The translations under genes were made by a program, and so were the position numbers. A DNA stretch of 13,646 bases from JAJPJX01 sp964568355 (GTDB lineage: Bacteria > Acidobacteriota > Terriglobia > Bryobacterales > Bryobacteraceae), in contig CAZMRK010000487.1 of NCBI GenBank assembly GCA_964568355.1, positions 1 to 13,646 of the forward strand, read 5' to 3'. Within the stretch, counting starts at the first letter, position 1, and every line of letters begins with the position of its first letter. Below the pieces are notes generated by a model, which was not told the DNA's origin, made no database searches, and saw nothing but the letters and a program-made list of their open reading frames with translations. Positions 1 through 6,397 of this stretch are shown here, in pieces.

Positions 1-4
1 GAGA

Positions 5-889
5 ATGAGACTACCAGGCATTTTTCCATCCGTCACGACACCATTTGATTACAAAGGGAATCTGTACCCGGCTAAATTACAGCATAACGTGGAAAAGTGG
101 AACCGGACCAGCTTGTCCGGATACGTCGTATGCGCCTCCGCAGGCGAGAGCGTGCTTTTGACCACCGGCGAGAAGACCGCCGTCTGGGAGCTGGCGGCCA
201 AACACGCCGCGCCGGGCAAACTGCTGATCGCCGGCGCCTCGGCCGAGAGTGTGCGCGAGACCGTGGCCCTCGCCAATCGCGCCGCCGACCTGGGCTATCA
301 GGCCGCCCTGGTAACCCCTCCGCACGACGACCAACGGATTTCCCAGCGCCCGGAGCTCCAGATGCTCTACTATCGGGCCGTCGCCGACGAATCGCGCATT
401 CCGGTTATTCTCGACAGCCGTCCGCAATCCACGGGCGTGGACCTTTCGGCCGAGACTGTGGCGGAGCTGTCGCGCCACCCCAACATCATCGGTTTGAACG
501 AGGCCTCCGGCAACCTGGAGAAGCTGATGCAGGTGTTGCGCGAGGCCGAAGCGGGCTTCCAGGTGCTCACCGGTTCGGCTGCCACGCTCTGGCCCTCCCT
601 GCTGATGGGCGCTTCGGGGGCCTTAGTGGCATTCGCCAGCGCGGCGCCTTATGCCTCCATCGCCATCTGGGAGGCCTACCGCACACGGGAGGAAGAGGCC
701 GGGCGGGACTGGCAGAACCGCATTGCCCGTGCAGCCTCCCTGGTCACCTCCAAATACGGCGTGCCGGGGCTGAAGCACGCCATGGATCTCAATGGATACT
801 ACGGCGGTCCGCCGCGCCTGCCGCAGAGCGCCCCGTGCCCCGCCGCCAAAGCCGAGATCGAGCAGGCCTTCGCGGATCTGAAGGGCTGA
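5..889 (+). CDS. DapA/NAL-superfamily protein, catalytic residues missing
   Basis: 294 residues covering a whole TIM-barrel of the dihydrodipicolinate synthase/N-acetylneuraminate lyase superfamily; the N-terminus (GIFPSVTTPFD) and length are typical. Members use a Schiff-base lysine to condense or cleave pyruvate-type substrates. Here the landmark segments align without gaps but the chemistry is gone: the lysine of the usual G-(I/L)-K-E-A-S/T-G motif is Asn165 (GLNEASG), the catalytic Tyr of YNxPxRTG is Asp137, the Arg of that motif is Ser142, the Thr-Thr pair before GE is Ser45-Ala46, and the tyrosine pair after VTP is Pro106-His107. The fold assignment is secure, but lysine-dependent aldolase activity is unlikely, so a dapA label would mislead. 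It could bind a sugar acid or act by a different mechanism. It ends four bases from the convergent dehydrogenase. The start lies at the window edge, so its ribosome binding site cannot be judged. Confidence 0.9.
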   Translation: MRLPGIFPSVTTPFDYKGNLYPAKLQHNVEKWNRTSLSGYVVCASAGESVLLTTGEKTAVWELAAKHAAPGKLLIAGASAESVRETVALANRAADLGYQAALVTPPHDDQRISQRPELQMLYYRAVADESRIPVILDSRPQSTGVDLSAETVAELSRHPNIIGLNEASGNLEKLMQVLREAEAGFQVLTGSAATLWPSLLMGASGALVAFASAAPYASIAIWEAYRTREEEAGRDWQNRIARAASLVTSKYGVPGLKHAMDLNGYYGGPPRLPQSAPCPAAKAEIEQAFADLKG

Positions 890-893
890 GCCG

Positions 894-1958
894 CTATCCC
901 AGCTTTTCCAGCACCGCGTCGGTCACCTCGCGGGTGGTGCTGGAGCCGCCCAGGTCGGGAGTGCGAACCTTGCCTTCGGCCAGGACCGCGGCCACGGCCC
1001 GCTCCACCTCGGCTGCCGCCTCGGGCAGTTGCAGGTGGTCCAGCATCATGGATGCGCTGAGAATCGTCGCCAGCGGATTCACAATGCCCTTGCCGGCGAT
1101 ATCCGGCGCCGAACCGTGCACCGGCTCGAACATCGAGGGAAACCGGCGCTGGGGATCCAGGTTGGCGCTCGCCGCCAGGCCCATGCTGCCCACCAGGATG
1201 GCTGAAATATCGCTGAGAATGTCGCCGAACAGGTTCGAGCCCACCACCACGTCGAAGCTCTGTGGCCGGCGGATGAAGTTCATGGCCGCCGCATCCACCA
1301 GCAGCGATTCGGTCTCAATGGCCGGGAACTCGGAGGCCACCTGCTCAAAGACCCGGTCCCACAGCACCATTCCGTAGCCCTGGGCATTGGACTTCGTGAT
1401 CGACGTGACGCGGCGCTTCTTGTTACGTTTCACGGCAAGCTCGAAGGCGTACCGGATCACCCGCTCGATGCCCCGGCGTGTGAAGACCGATGTCTGAATC
1501 GCCACCTCGTCCGGCTGATGGTTGTAGACGAAGCCGCCCACCTGGGCGTACTCCCCTTCGGTATTTTCGCGGACAATCACCATATCAATCTGCTGGCCGT
1601 TGCGCAGGGCCAGCGGCGATTGGACGCCGGGGTACAACACCGCCGGCCGGACATTCGCATACTGATCGAAGGCGCGGCGAATGGGGAGCAGCAGGCCGTT
1701 GAGCGTGGTGTGGTCCGGAATCTCGGGATGGCCTACGGCGCCCAGCAGAATGGCGTCGCAGGGCTGTAGCAGGTCGAGAGCGCCGGCCGGCATCATGCGG
1801 CCCCAGCGGAAGAAGTGCGCCGAGCCCCAGTCGAAATCCTGGAAGGCAAAACTGGCCTGGTGCCGGCGGGCCGTCTGTTCGAGCACCCGCTTGGCTTCGG
1901 GAATGACCTCCTGCCCCGCACCGTCCCCGGCGATTACCGCGATCGTGAATGTTCTCAT
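894..1958 (-). CDS. Tartrate/D-malate-type beta-decarboxylating dehydrogenase (IPMDH/ICDH family)
   Basis: 354 residues, a full-length cytoplasmic metal-dependent dehydrogenase that oxidises and decarboxylates a 2-hydroxy-dicarboxylate with NAD(P). Visible in order: N-terminal GDGAGQEV; the substrate-binding arginines in the IRRAFDQYANVRP segment (about 94-105) and VRENTEGEY (Arg130, Tyr137); Lys189 in TKSNA; the metal aspartates Asp246 and Asp250 in SNLFGDILSD; and the cofactor loop HGSAPDIAGK (281-290). The RMMP and AVGHPEIPDHTTLNGLL segments (about 54-90) resemble tartrate dehydrogenase/D-malate dehydrogenase (TtuC/DmlA) rather than LeuB or isocitrate dehydrogenase. No leu genes are nearby, which agrees. 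The exact substrate (tartrate, D-malate or 3-isopropylmalate) cannot be fixed from sequence. It lies 27 bases downstream of tag on the same strand, possibly co-transcribed, and has no strong Shine-Dalgarno. Confidence 0.88.
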   Translation of the reverse strand: MRTFTIAVIAGDGAGQEVIPEAKRVLEQTARRHQASFAFQDFDWGSAHFFRWGRMMPAGALDLLQPCDAILLGAVGHPEIPDHTTLNGLLLPIRRAFDQYANVRPAVLYPGVQSPLALRNGQQIDMVIVRENTEGEYAQVGGFVYNHQPDEVAIQTSVFTRRGIERVIRYAFELAVKRNKKRRVTSITKSNAQGYGMVLWDRVFEQVASEFPAIETESLLVDAAAMNFIRRPQSFDVVVGSNLFGDILSDISAILVGSMGLAASANLDPQRRFPSMFEPVHGSAPDIAGKGIVNPLATILSASMMLDHLQLPEAAAEVERAVAAVLAEGKVRTPDLGGSSTTREVTDAVLEKLG

Positions 1959-1985
1959 GTTTTTTCAATTCTAGCCCGTGCGGAT

Positions 1986-2558
1986 TCATCCCACCTGCCG
2001 GTAGCGGAAACAGTCCACCAGGTGGTCGTTAACCATGCCGGTGGCCTGCATGAAGGCATAGCAGATGGTGGTGCCGACAAAGCGGAATCCGCGCCGCTGG
2101 AGGTCTTTGCTCATCGCATCGGACTCCGGAGTCGAGGTGGGGACCTCTTTCATCGCGCGCCATTTGTTGCGCCGCACACACCCGCCGGTAAACTGCCAGA
2201 TATAGGCATCCAGGCTGCCGAATTGGCGCTGTACTTCCAGAGTGGCCTGTGCGTTCCGGATGGTGGCTTGTATCTTCAAGCGATTGCGCACAATTCCCGG
2301 ATCGGCGAGCAGAGTTTCCACCTTCGCTGGTGTATATCGGGATATTGCCGCGGGATCGAAACGGTCAAATACCTTCCGGTACTGTTCCCGTTTTCGCAAA
2401 ATCGTGTCCCAGCTTAGCCCGGCTTGCGCGCCTTCGAGGATCAGAAATTCGAAGAGAATCCGATCGTCGTGCACCGGGACGCCCCACTCCTCGTCGTGAT
2501 AGCGCAGCGCCAGGTCGTTGCCCGGCCAGGGACAGCGGCGAATCGCGTTCACAGCCAT
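1986..2558 (-). CDS. tag: DNA-3-methyladenine glycosylase I
   Basis: 190 residues, close to the usual 185-190. Tag removes 3-methyladenine from alkylated DNA, starting base excision repair. The zinc-stabilising residues of the family are all present: Cys9 in RCPW, His21 in RYHDEEWGVP, and His179/Cys183 in DHLVDCFRY. The conserved acidic residue is Glu42 in ILEGAQAGLSW, followed by the helix-hairpin-helix core. The WQFTGG and FVGTTICYAFMQATGMVNDH segments are also family hallmarks. The ATG places RCPW exactly where expected. There is no Shine-Dalgarno; an AT-rich TAATATTTAT lies just before the ATG, so the transcript may be leaderless or nearly so. It is first in a possible two-gene unit with the dehydrogenase; I see no functional link between the two. 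Confidence 0.96.
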   Translation of the reverse strand: MAVNAIRRCPWPGNDLALRYHDEEWGVPVHDDRILFEFLILEGAQAGLSWDTILRKREQYRKVFDRFDPAAISRYTPAKVETLLADPGIVRNRLKIQATIRNAQATLEVQRQFGSLDAYIWQFTGGCVRRNKWRAMKEVPTSTPESDAMSKDLQRRGFRFVGTTICYAFMQATGMVNDHLVDCFRYRQVG

Positions 2559-2567
2559 ATGAGATAA

Positions 2568-2573
2568 ATATTA
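2568..2573 (-). promoter_or_regulatory. Candidate -10 element for tag
   Basis: On the minus strand, TAATAT stands nine bases before the tag ATG, and the overlapping TATTTA six bases before it. Either would start transcription within a few bases of the start codon, which fits the lack of a Shine-Dalgarno. No convincing -35 box is visible. This is inference from position and composition only. Confidence 0.3.
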
Positions 2574-2655
2574 GCCTTGTTTTGTAAGCCTTAGCGTTCC
2601 ATGCCAGAAATCCGGACACGCTGGTCGGAAACAATGGAACCGGGAGGACAAAGCG

Positions 2656-2829
2656 ATGTCCATCGAGCGGGAAATGGAACCAAAGACCAAAATCTCTACC
2701 GCGTGGGCGGAACGTTGCGAGTTAAAAATTGCAGTACCTTTAGCCTACCGAACCGATGACGAATCCATAGTACCCTTTTGCGGAATGCCAACTCTTCGAG
2801 CTATTGACGGCGTAGCGGGTTGCCATTAG
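2656..2829 (+). CDS. Possible small protein, 57 residues, upstream of PilZ gene
   Basis: This short ATG frame is preceded by GGGAGG eight bases before the start, the best Shine-Dalgarno I see in the window. It runs 57 codons (begins MSIEREMEPKTK, ends GVAGCH) to a TAG that overlaps the TTG start of the PilZ-domain gene by ten bases, an arrangement typical of translational coupling. The middle (RCELKIAVPLAYR) faintly recalls the first strand of a PilZ domain, but the resemblance is too weak for a call, and no signal peptide or membrane segment is seen. It could be a real small protein, a leader peptide, or the remnant of a second PilZ gene. The surrounding DNA is lower in GC than its neighbours. 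Confidence 0.4.
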   Translation: MSIEREMEPKTKISTAWAERCELKIAVPLAYRTDDESIVPFCGMPTLRAIDGVAGCH

Positions 2830-3167
2830 ATTACAAAAAAGTGGACCAGCGAAGAGCCAAGCGCTTCAGCTTACAGCTACCGGTTGCGATCACTCGTACC
2901 GGCACTCAGCGTGTAGCCGAAATGGGAATGACGAAAAATATCAGTTCCGGCGGCGTGCTATTTACCTCCGAGTGTGAGCCGGATGTAGGCGGCGCTCTCG
3001 AGTATGTGATCACGCTCAATAACACCGAGGCGAGTCCAGTAAGTCTCCGCTGTATTGGAAAGGTCCTGCGTTCCGAAAAAGTCACCTCCGCATCGGGCAA
3101 TGGCCACCCTTTTTTTGCGGTAGCGGTCACACTGGAACGGTACGAGTTTTTGCGCCGCGGATTCTGA
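2820..3167 (+). CDS. PilZ domain protein (c-di-GMP binding)
   Basis: 115 residues, essentially one PilZ domain with nothing attached. PilZ proteins bind cyclic di-GMP and relay it to motility, adhesion or polysaccharide functions through partner proteins. Both ligand motifs are intact: the RxxxR motif at Arg11-Arg15 (RRAKR) and the (D/N)xSxxG motif at Asn40-Gly45 (NISSGG). So it should bind the nucleotide; its target is unknown. The first in-frame start after a stop is TTG, overlapping the end of the preceding small frame. A GTG 21 bases later would give MDQRRAKRF, also a plausible start. No diguanylate cyclase or phosphodiesterase of the GGDEF/EAL type is in the window. Base composition is less GC-rich than the helicase that follows. 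Confidence 0.85.
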   Translation: MPLDYKKVDQRRAKRFSLQLPVAITRTGTQRVAEMGMTKNISSGGVLFTSECEPDVGGALEYVITLNNTEASPVSLRCIGKVLRSEKVTSASGNGHPFFAVAVTLERYEFLRRGF

Positions 3168-3179
3168 TCGCCCTTTCCA

Positions 3180-3201
3180 CGCTCTGCTATATTCAAGAGC
3201 G
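3180..3201 (+). promoter_or_regulatory. Extended -10 promoter candidate within a small inverted repeat
   Basis: Between the PilZ and helicase genes, CGCTCT (3180-3185) and AGAGCG (3196-3201) form an inverted repeat around an AT-rich centre. TGCTATATT (3185-3193) matches an extended -10 (TGn plus a TATAAT-like box). Transcription from it would give a leader of about 23 bases containing an AAGG Shine-Dalgarno (3212-3215) at good spacing from the helicase ATG. No T-run follows, so the repeat is not an intrinsic terminator for the PilZ gene. Confidence 0.4.
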
Positions 3202-3222
3202 GAGCAAAGAAAAGGCGAAAGA

Positions 3223-5559
3223 ATGAATCTCAGTCTGGCGTTCCCGGAGTTTTCCGAAGAAGGCATTCTTCCCCGGCCGCGGGGCCTCGAAGCTGCGCTG
3301 ACGCGCTTTCAGGCGATCCTGCACGACGAGGACTCGCCAGTCCGCGCGATCCGGCACGAGCCCGCCAGTCCGGGAATCTTCGCGGAGATCCCCACGGAGA
3401 TCCGCCCGGATCTGCGACAATCGCTCGAGCGGCGCGGCATCCGCCAGCTCTATTGCCATCAGGCCGAGTCCTATTCGCTGGCGCGATCCGGCCGCAATGT
3501 CGTTGTAGTTACACCCACTGCCAGTGGTAAGACGTTGTGCTACAACCTGCCGGTGCTGGATCTGTTGTTGGGCGATCCGGGCGCCCGCGCCATGTACCTG
3601 TTTCCCACCAAGGCGCTCGCCGAAGACCAACTGCATGAGCTGCAGACGGCGATCGACGATATAGGATCGGAGATGCGGGCCTTTACCTTCGATGGGGATA
3701 CTCCCCGGGATGCCCGCAAGGCCATCCGCCAGCGCGCCAATATCGTGCTCACCAATCCGGACATGCTCCACGCGGGAATTCTGCCCCACCATACGCGCTG
3801 GGCGAAGCTGTTCGAGAATCTGCGCTATATCGTGATCGACGAGCTGCACTATTATCGCGGCGTATACGGCAGCCACATGGCCAACGTGCTACGCCGGCTG
3901 CGGCGCATCTGCGAGTTCTATCAATCCAAGCCGGTGTTTGTATGCTCGTCGGCGACTATCGCCAATCCGCGGGAACTGGCCCAGGCGCTGACCGGCGAGC
4001 CCTTCGAAGTGGTCGATCGCAACGGCGCTCCGCGGGGCGAGAAGTTTTTCGTTTTCTATAATCCGCCGGTGGTCAACCGGCAGCTTGGCATCCGCCGCAG
4101 CTATATCCAGGAGACGCGGCGGCTGGCGCTGGAATTCATCGAGCGCCACCTACAGACGCTGGTCTTTGCCAACAGCCGGCTGGCCACGGAGGTCCTGGTC
4201 ACGTATCTGAAAGACGCCTGCGAGCGCGGACCGCTGCCGCGGGAGGCCGTACGCGGCTATCGCGGGGGGTATCTGCCGCGCGAGCGGCGGGAGATCGAGC
4301 GATCTCTTCGTGAAGGCAGGATCCGCGCCGTGGTGGCAACCAACGCGCTCGAACTGGGCATCGATATCGGCTCCCTCGATGCGGTGGTAATGGCCGGCTA
4401 TCCGGGAAATATCGCCTCCACCTGGCAGCGCGCGGGAAGGGCCGGACGCCGGCAAAGCGCTTCGATCGCGGTGATGGTGGCCTCCAGCGCTCCGCTGGAC
4501 CAATACATGGTCGAGCATCCCGATTATTTTTTCGGGCGGTCGCCGGAGCACGCGTTCATCAATGCCGACAACCTGGAGATCCTGCTGGCACATCTGAAGT
4601 GCGCCGCTTTCGAGCTGCCCATCCGGGACGGCGAGAAGTTCGGACCGCATGCCACCGGCGAGTTGTGCCGCTATCTGGAGGAGGCCGGATTCCTGCATCT
4701 TTCGGCCGGCGCCTGGCACTGGACCTCGGAGACTTACCCGGCCGACGCGACCAGCCTGCGAGCCGTCACCAGCGACAACTTCGTTGTGGTGGATATCACC
4801 GGCGAGCCCCAGGTGATCGGCGAAGTGTCCTTCACCGCGGCGCTTACCGGCCTGCACGAAAAGGCCATCTACCTGCACGAAGCGCGGCAATATCACGTGG
4901 ACCGTTTCGATTATGAGGAGCGGAAGGCCTACGTACGGCGGGTGGAGTGCGATTACTATACGGACGCGATCGACTATACCAAGGTCCAGGTGCTGGAAGA
5001 GTTCGAAGGCGAACCTCTGGGCGGCGCTCGCAAGGTCCACGGCGATGTACGGGTAAATCGCCAGATCGTCGGGTTCAAGAAGATCAAGTTCTATACCAGT
5101 GAGAATGTCGGCGCCGGAAAGCTCTCCATGCCGGAGCAGGAGATGCACACCACGGCATTCTGGATCCACTTCCCGGCGGAGTTCCTGGCGGGATTTTCCG
5201 ATCTTACGCCCACGGAGAAGCAGAACGGCATGACCGGGCTGTCACACGCGCTGCGGACGGTGGCTTCGCTGCTGCTGATGTGCGATCCGCACGATCTGGG
5301 GACGTCGCTGAGCGAGGAGATCGCCGGAGGCCTGGAGAGCTTCGCCCCCAACCTCTACCTGTATGACAACTATCCGGGCGGGGTGGGGCTCAGCGCGCCG
5401 CTCTACCGGCTGGCATCGAAGCTGGTGGCCCAGACGGCGGAACTGCTGGCCGGATGCCCGTGCGAGGCCGGATGCCCATCCTGCGTTGGGCCGATTGGAG
5501 AGGTCGGCGAGCGGGGGAAAGAGGTTGCTGCCCGTATGTTGGCAGGGCTGGCAGGCTAG
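3223..5559 (+). CDS. MrfA/YprA-type DEAD/DEAH-box helicase with C-terminal cysteine cluster
   Basis: 778 residues. Superfamily 2 helicase core: motif I TPTASGKT (97-104), PTKAL (128-132), motif II DELH (206-209), motif III SAT (243-245), motif IV-like FANSR (315-319), motif V region TNALELGIDIG (373-383), and motif VI QRAGRAGRR (402-410). The C-terminal half carries the DUF1998-like/MrfA-binding region, ending in four cysteines (745, 747, 751, 754) in CPCEAGCPSC, a probable metal site. In Bacillus subtilis this family (MrfA, formerly YprA) works with the exonuclease MrfB in repairing mitomycin-type DNA damage. The domain order matches that family rather than RecQ or Lhr. No MrfB-like exonuclease lies beside it here, so a repair role is inferred from family alone. 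Its TAG overlaps the stop of the convergent gene. Confidence 0.95.
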   Translation: MNLSLAFPEFSEEGILPRPRGLEAALTRFQAILHDEDSPVRAIRHEPASPGIFAEIPTEIRPDLRQSLERRGIRQLYCHQAESYSLARSGRNVVVVTPTASGKTLCYNLPVLDLLLGDPGARAMYLFPTKALAEDQLHELQTAIDDIGSEMRAFTFDGDTPRDARKAIRQRANIVLTNPDMLHAGILPHHTRWAKLFENLRYIVIDELHYYRGVYGSHMANVLRRLRRICEFYQSKPVFVCSSATIANPRELAQALTGEPFEVVDRNGAPRGEKFFVFYNPPVVNRQLGIRRSYIQETRRLALEFIERHLQTLVFANSRLATEVLVTYLKDACERGPLPREAVRGYRGGYLPRERREIERSLREGRIRAVVATNALELGIDIGSLDAVVMAGYPGNIASTWQRAGRAGRRQSASIAVMVASSAPLDQYMVEHPDYFFGRSPEHAFINADNLEILLAHLKCAAFELPIRDGEKFGPHATGELCRYLEEAGFLHLSAGAWHWTSETYPADATSLRAVTSDNFVVVDITGEPQVIGEVSFTAALTGLHEKAIYLHEARQYHVDRFDYEERKAYVRRVECDYYTDAIDYTKVQVLEEFEGEPLGGARKVHGDVRVNRQIVGFKKIKFYTSENVGAGKLSMPEQEMHTTAFWIHFPAEFLAGFSDLTPTEKQNGMTGLSHALRTVASLLLMCDPHDLGTSLSEEIAGGLESFAPNLYLYDNYPGGVGLSAPLYRLASKLVAQTAELLAGCPCEAGCPSCVGPIGEVGERGKEVAARMLAGLAG

Positions 5560-6305
5560 CGCTTCTTGAGCTGTTCGGGGAAGACGGCGTAGCCATCGGG
5601 CGGCGGGAACAGGGAATAAAGCAGTTCCAGGCGCCGGCGCAGGTAGCGGCTGGGCATCTGGCGGGGGCCGGTTTCGACGTCGATATCACAGCAACTGCCG
5701 TGGAGATAGAGAGTCAGCGTGTCCTGAAAGGCCTGGCGGGCATAGTCCCGGAAGAGCTTGGTTTCCTTGCGGACATTGGCCTGGCGCCGGACCAGGGCCT
5801 GCTTCAGATGCCAGCTACGCTCGTCGACTTCGCCATGGACTTCGGCGCTCAGCTCTTCGCGCAGCAAGCGCATGAAGCGCTCCTGGGTATCCGGGCTCCA
5901 GCGCTCGGCGACCAGCTCGGCGAGGGCATAGTAGAAGCTGTAATGATAATCGGCAATGTCCTCATCTTTGATCGAGAAGAGGAGAGTTTCCATCTGCGGC
6001 CGGGAAGCCCGGGAGGTGGTCAGGTACCGGCCCTCGGAGGGTTTTTCGAAGGTCACCTGATCGCCGCTTCGCCCGTTGCCCTTTTCCAGGTAAGGTACCA
6101 GCACGATGCCCACGCGGGGCAGCAGGCCGCTGATCAGCGGCGGGACCGCCGCGATCGGGTCCTGCAAATAGTGCCGCAAATCCTCTTCCGCCATGGGCAC
6201 GGTGGAAAAGTAAGAGAATTTGTTGGTGAGCGGGACCAAATCGGCGGTAAAGCGAGCGGCAAACTCCTCCACCGTCAACTTGGAGCGGTCGATTTCAATG
6301 GACAT
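5556..6305 (-). CDS. Conserved-looking hypothetical protein, 249 residues
   Basis: I do not recognise this family. The frame has GC-rich codon use like its neighbours, is closed by a TAG that shares CTAG with the helicase stop, and starts with an ATG preceded by CCGGA. There is no signal peptide or membrane helix, so it is probably cytoplasmic. The first ~110 residues look mixed alpha/beta with a strand-like GIVLVPYL stretch (about 66-73). The remainder is rich in charged helices, with an aromatic run YHYSFYYALAEL (about 119-130) and many arginines towards the C-terminus. Two adjacent cysteines occur in HGSCCDID. It is divergent from lpxB over a 92-base gap, which may mean shared regulation but does not reveal a function. 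Confidence 0.75.
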   Translation of the reverse strand: MSIEIDRSKLTVEEFAARFTADLVPLTNKFSYFSTVPMAEEDLRHYLQDPIAAVPPLISGLLPRVGIVLVPYLEKGNGRSGDQVTFEKPSEGRYLTTSRASRPQMETLLFSIKDEDIADYHYSFYYALAELVAERWSPDTQERFMRLLREELSAEVHGEVDERSWHLKQALVRRQANVRKETKLFRDYARQAFQDTLTLYLHGSCCDIDVETGPRQMPSRYLRRRLELLYSLFPPPDGYAVFPEQLKKR

Positions 6306-6317
6306 TCCGGTGCTTCG

Positions 6318-6326
6318 ATTGTAACA
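6318..6326 (-). promoter_or_regulatory. Candidate extended -10 for the hypothetical gene
   Basis: The minus strand reads TGTTACAAT, an extended -10 (TGn plus TACAAT), 12 bases before the ATG of the 249-residue hypothetical. It would give a leader of only about six bases. No clear -35 box is present. Positional inference. Confidence 0.35.
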
Positions 6327-6356
6327 GTAGCAGATTGTGGTGAGCTAGCCGCGGGG

Positions 6357-6372
6357 ACGCGCAAATGCGCGT
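6357..6372. promoter_or_regulatory. Perfect 16-base palindrome upstream of lpxB
   Basis: ACGCGCA and TGCGCGT form perfect 7-base arms around AA in the 92-base gap between divergent genes. It sits where a -35 region would be relative to the TGTTAGACT box that precedes lpxB, so it is a candidate binding site for a dimeric regulator. With a two-base centre it is a poor RNA hairpin, and no T-run follows, so it is unlikely to be a terminator. Confidence 0.45.
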
Positions 6373-6380
6373 ATCCGGCC

Positions 6381-6389
6381 TGTTAGACT
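6381..6389 (+). promoter_or_regulatory. Candidate extended -10 for lpxB
   Basis: TGTTAGACT fits an extended -10 (TGn plus TAGACT, four of six consensus bases including the key T-A and final T). It ends eight bases before the lpxB ATG, so the transcript would be leaderless or nearly so, in line with the missing Shine-Dalgarno. Confidence 0.3.
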
Positions 6390-6397
6390 TGGCTTAG

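Noticed and set aside
97..1377. Plus-strand frame of 426 codons running across the DapA-like gene and into the dehydrogenase
   Set aside because: Arg/Gly-rich shadow product that crosses two convergent genes having clear family matches.
894..1958. LeuB, 3-isopropylmalate dehydrogenase
   Set aside because: The RMMP, GHPEIPDHTTLNG and FDQYANVRP segments fit the tartrate/D-malate group better, and no leu genes are near; not excluded without a tree.
2559..2655. Possible non-coding RNA or riboswitch between tag and the small frame
   Set aside because: I see no stable stem, conserved motif or terminator; AATGGAACC occurs at 2633-2641 and 2673-2681 but nothing more.
4150..5169. Open minus-strand frame of 339 codons inside the helicase gene
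   Set aside because: It lies wholly opposite a well-supported helicase, and its product resembles no family; long antisense frames are expected in GC-rich genes.
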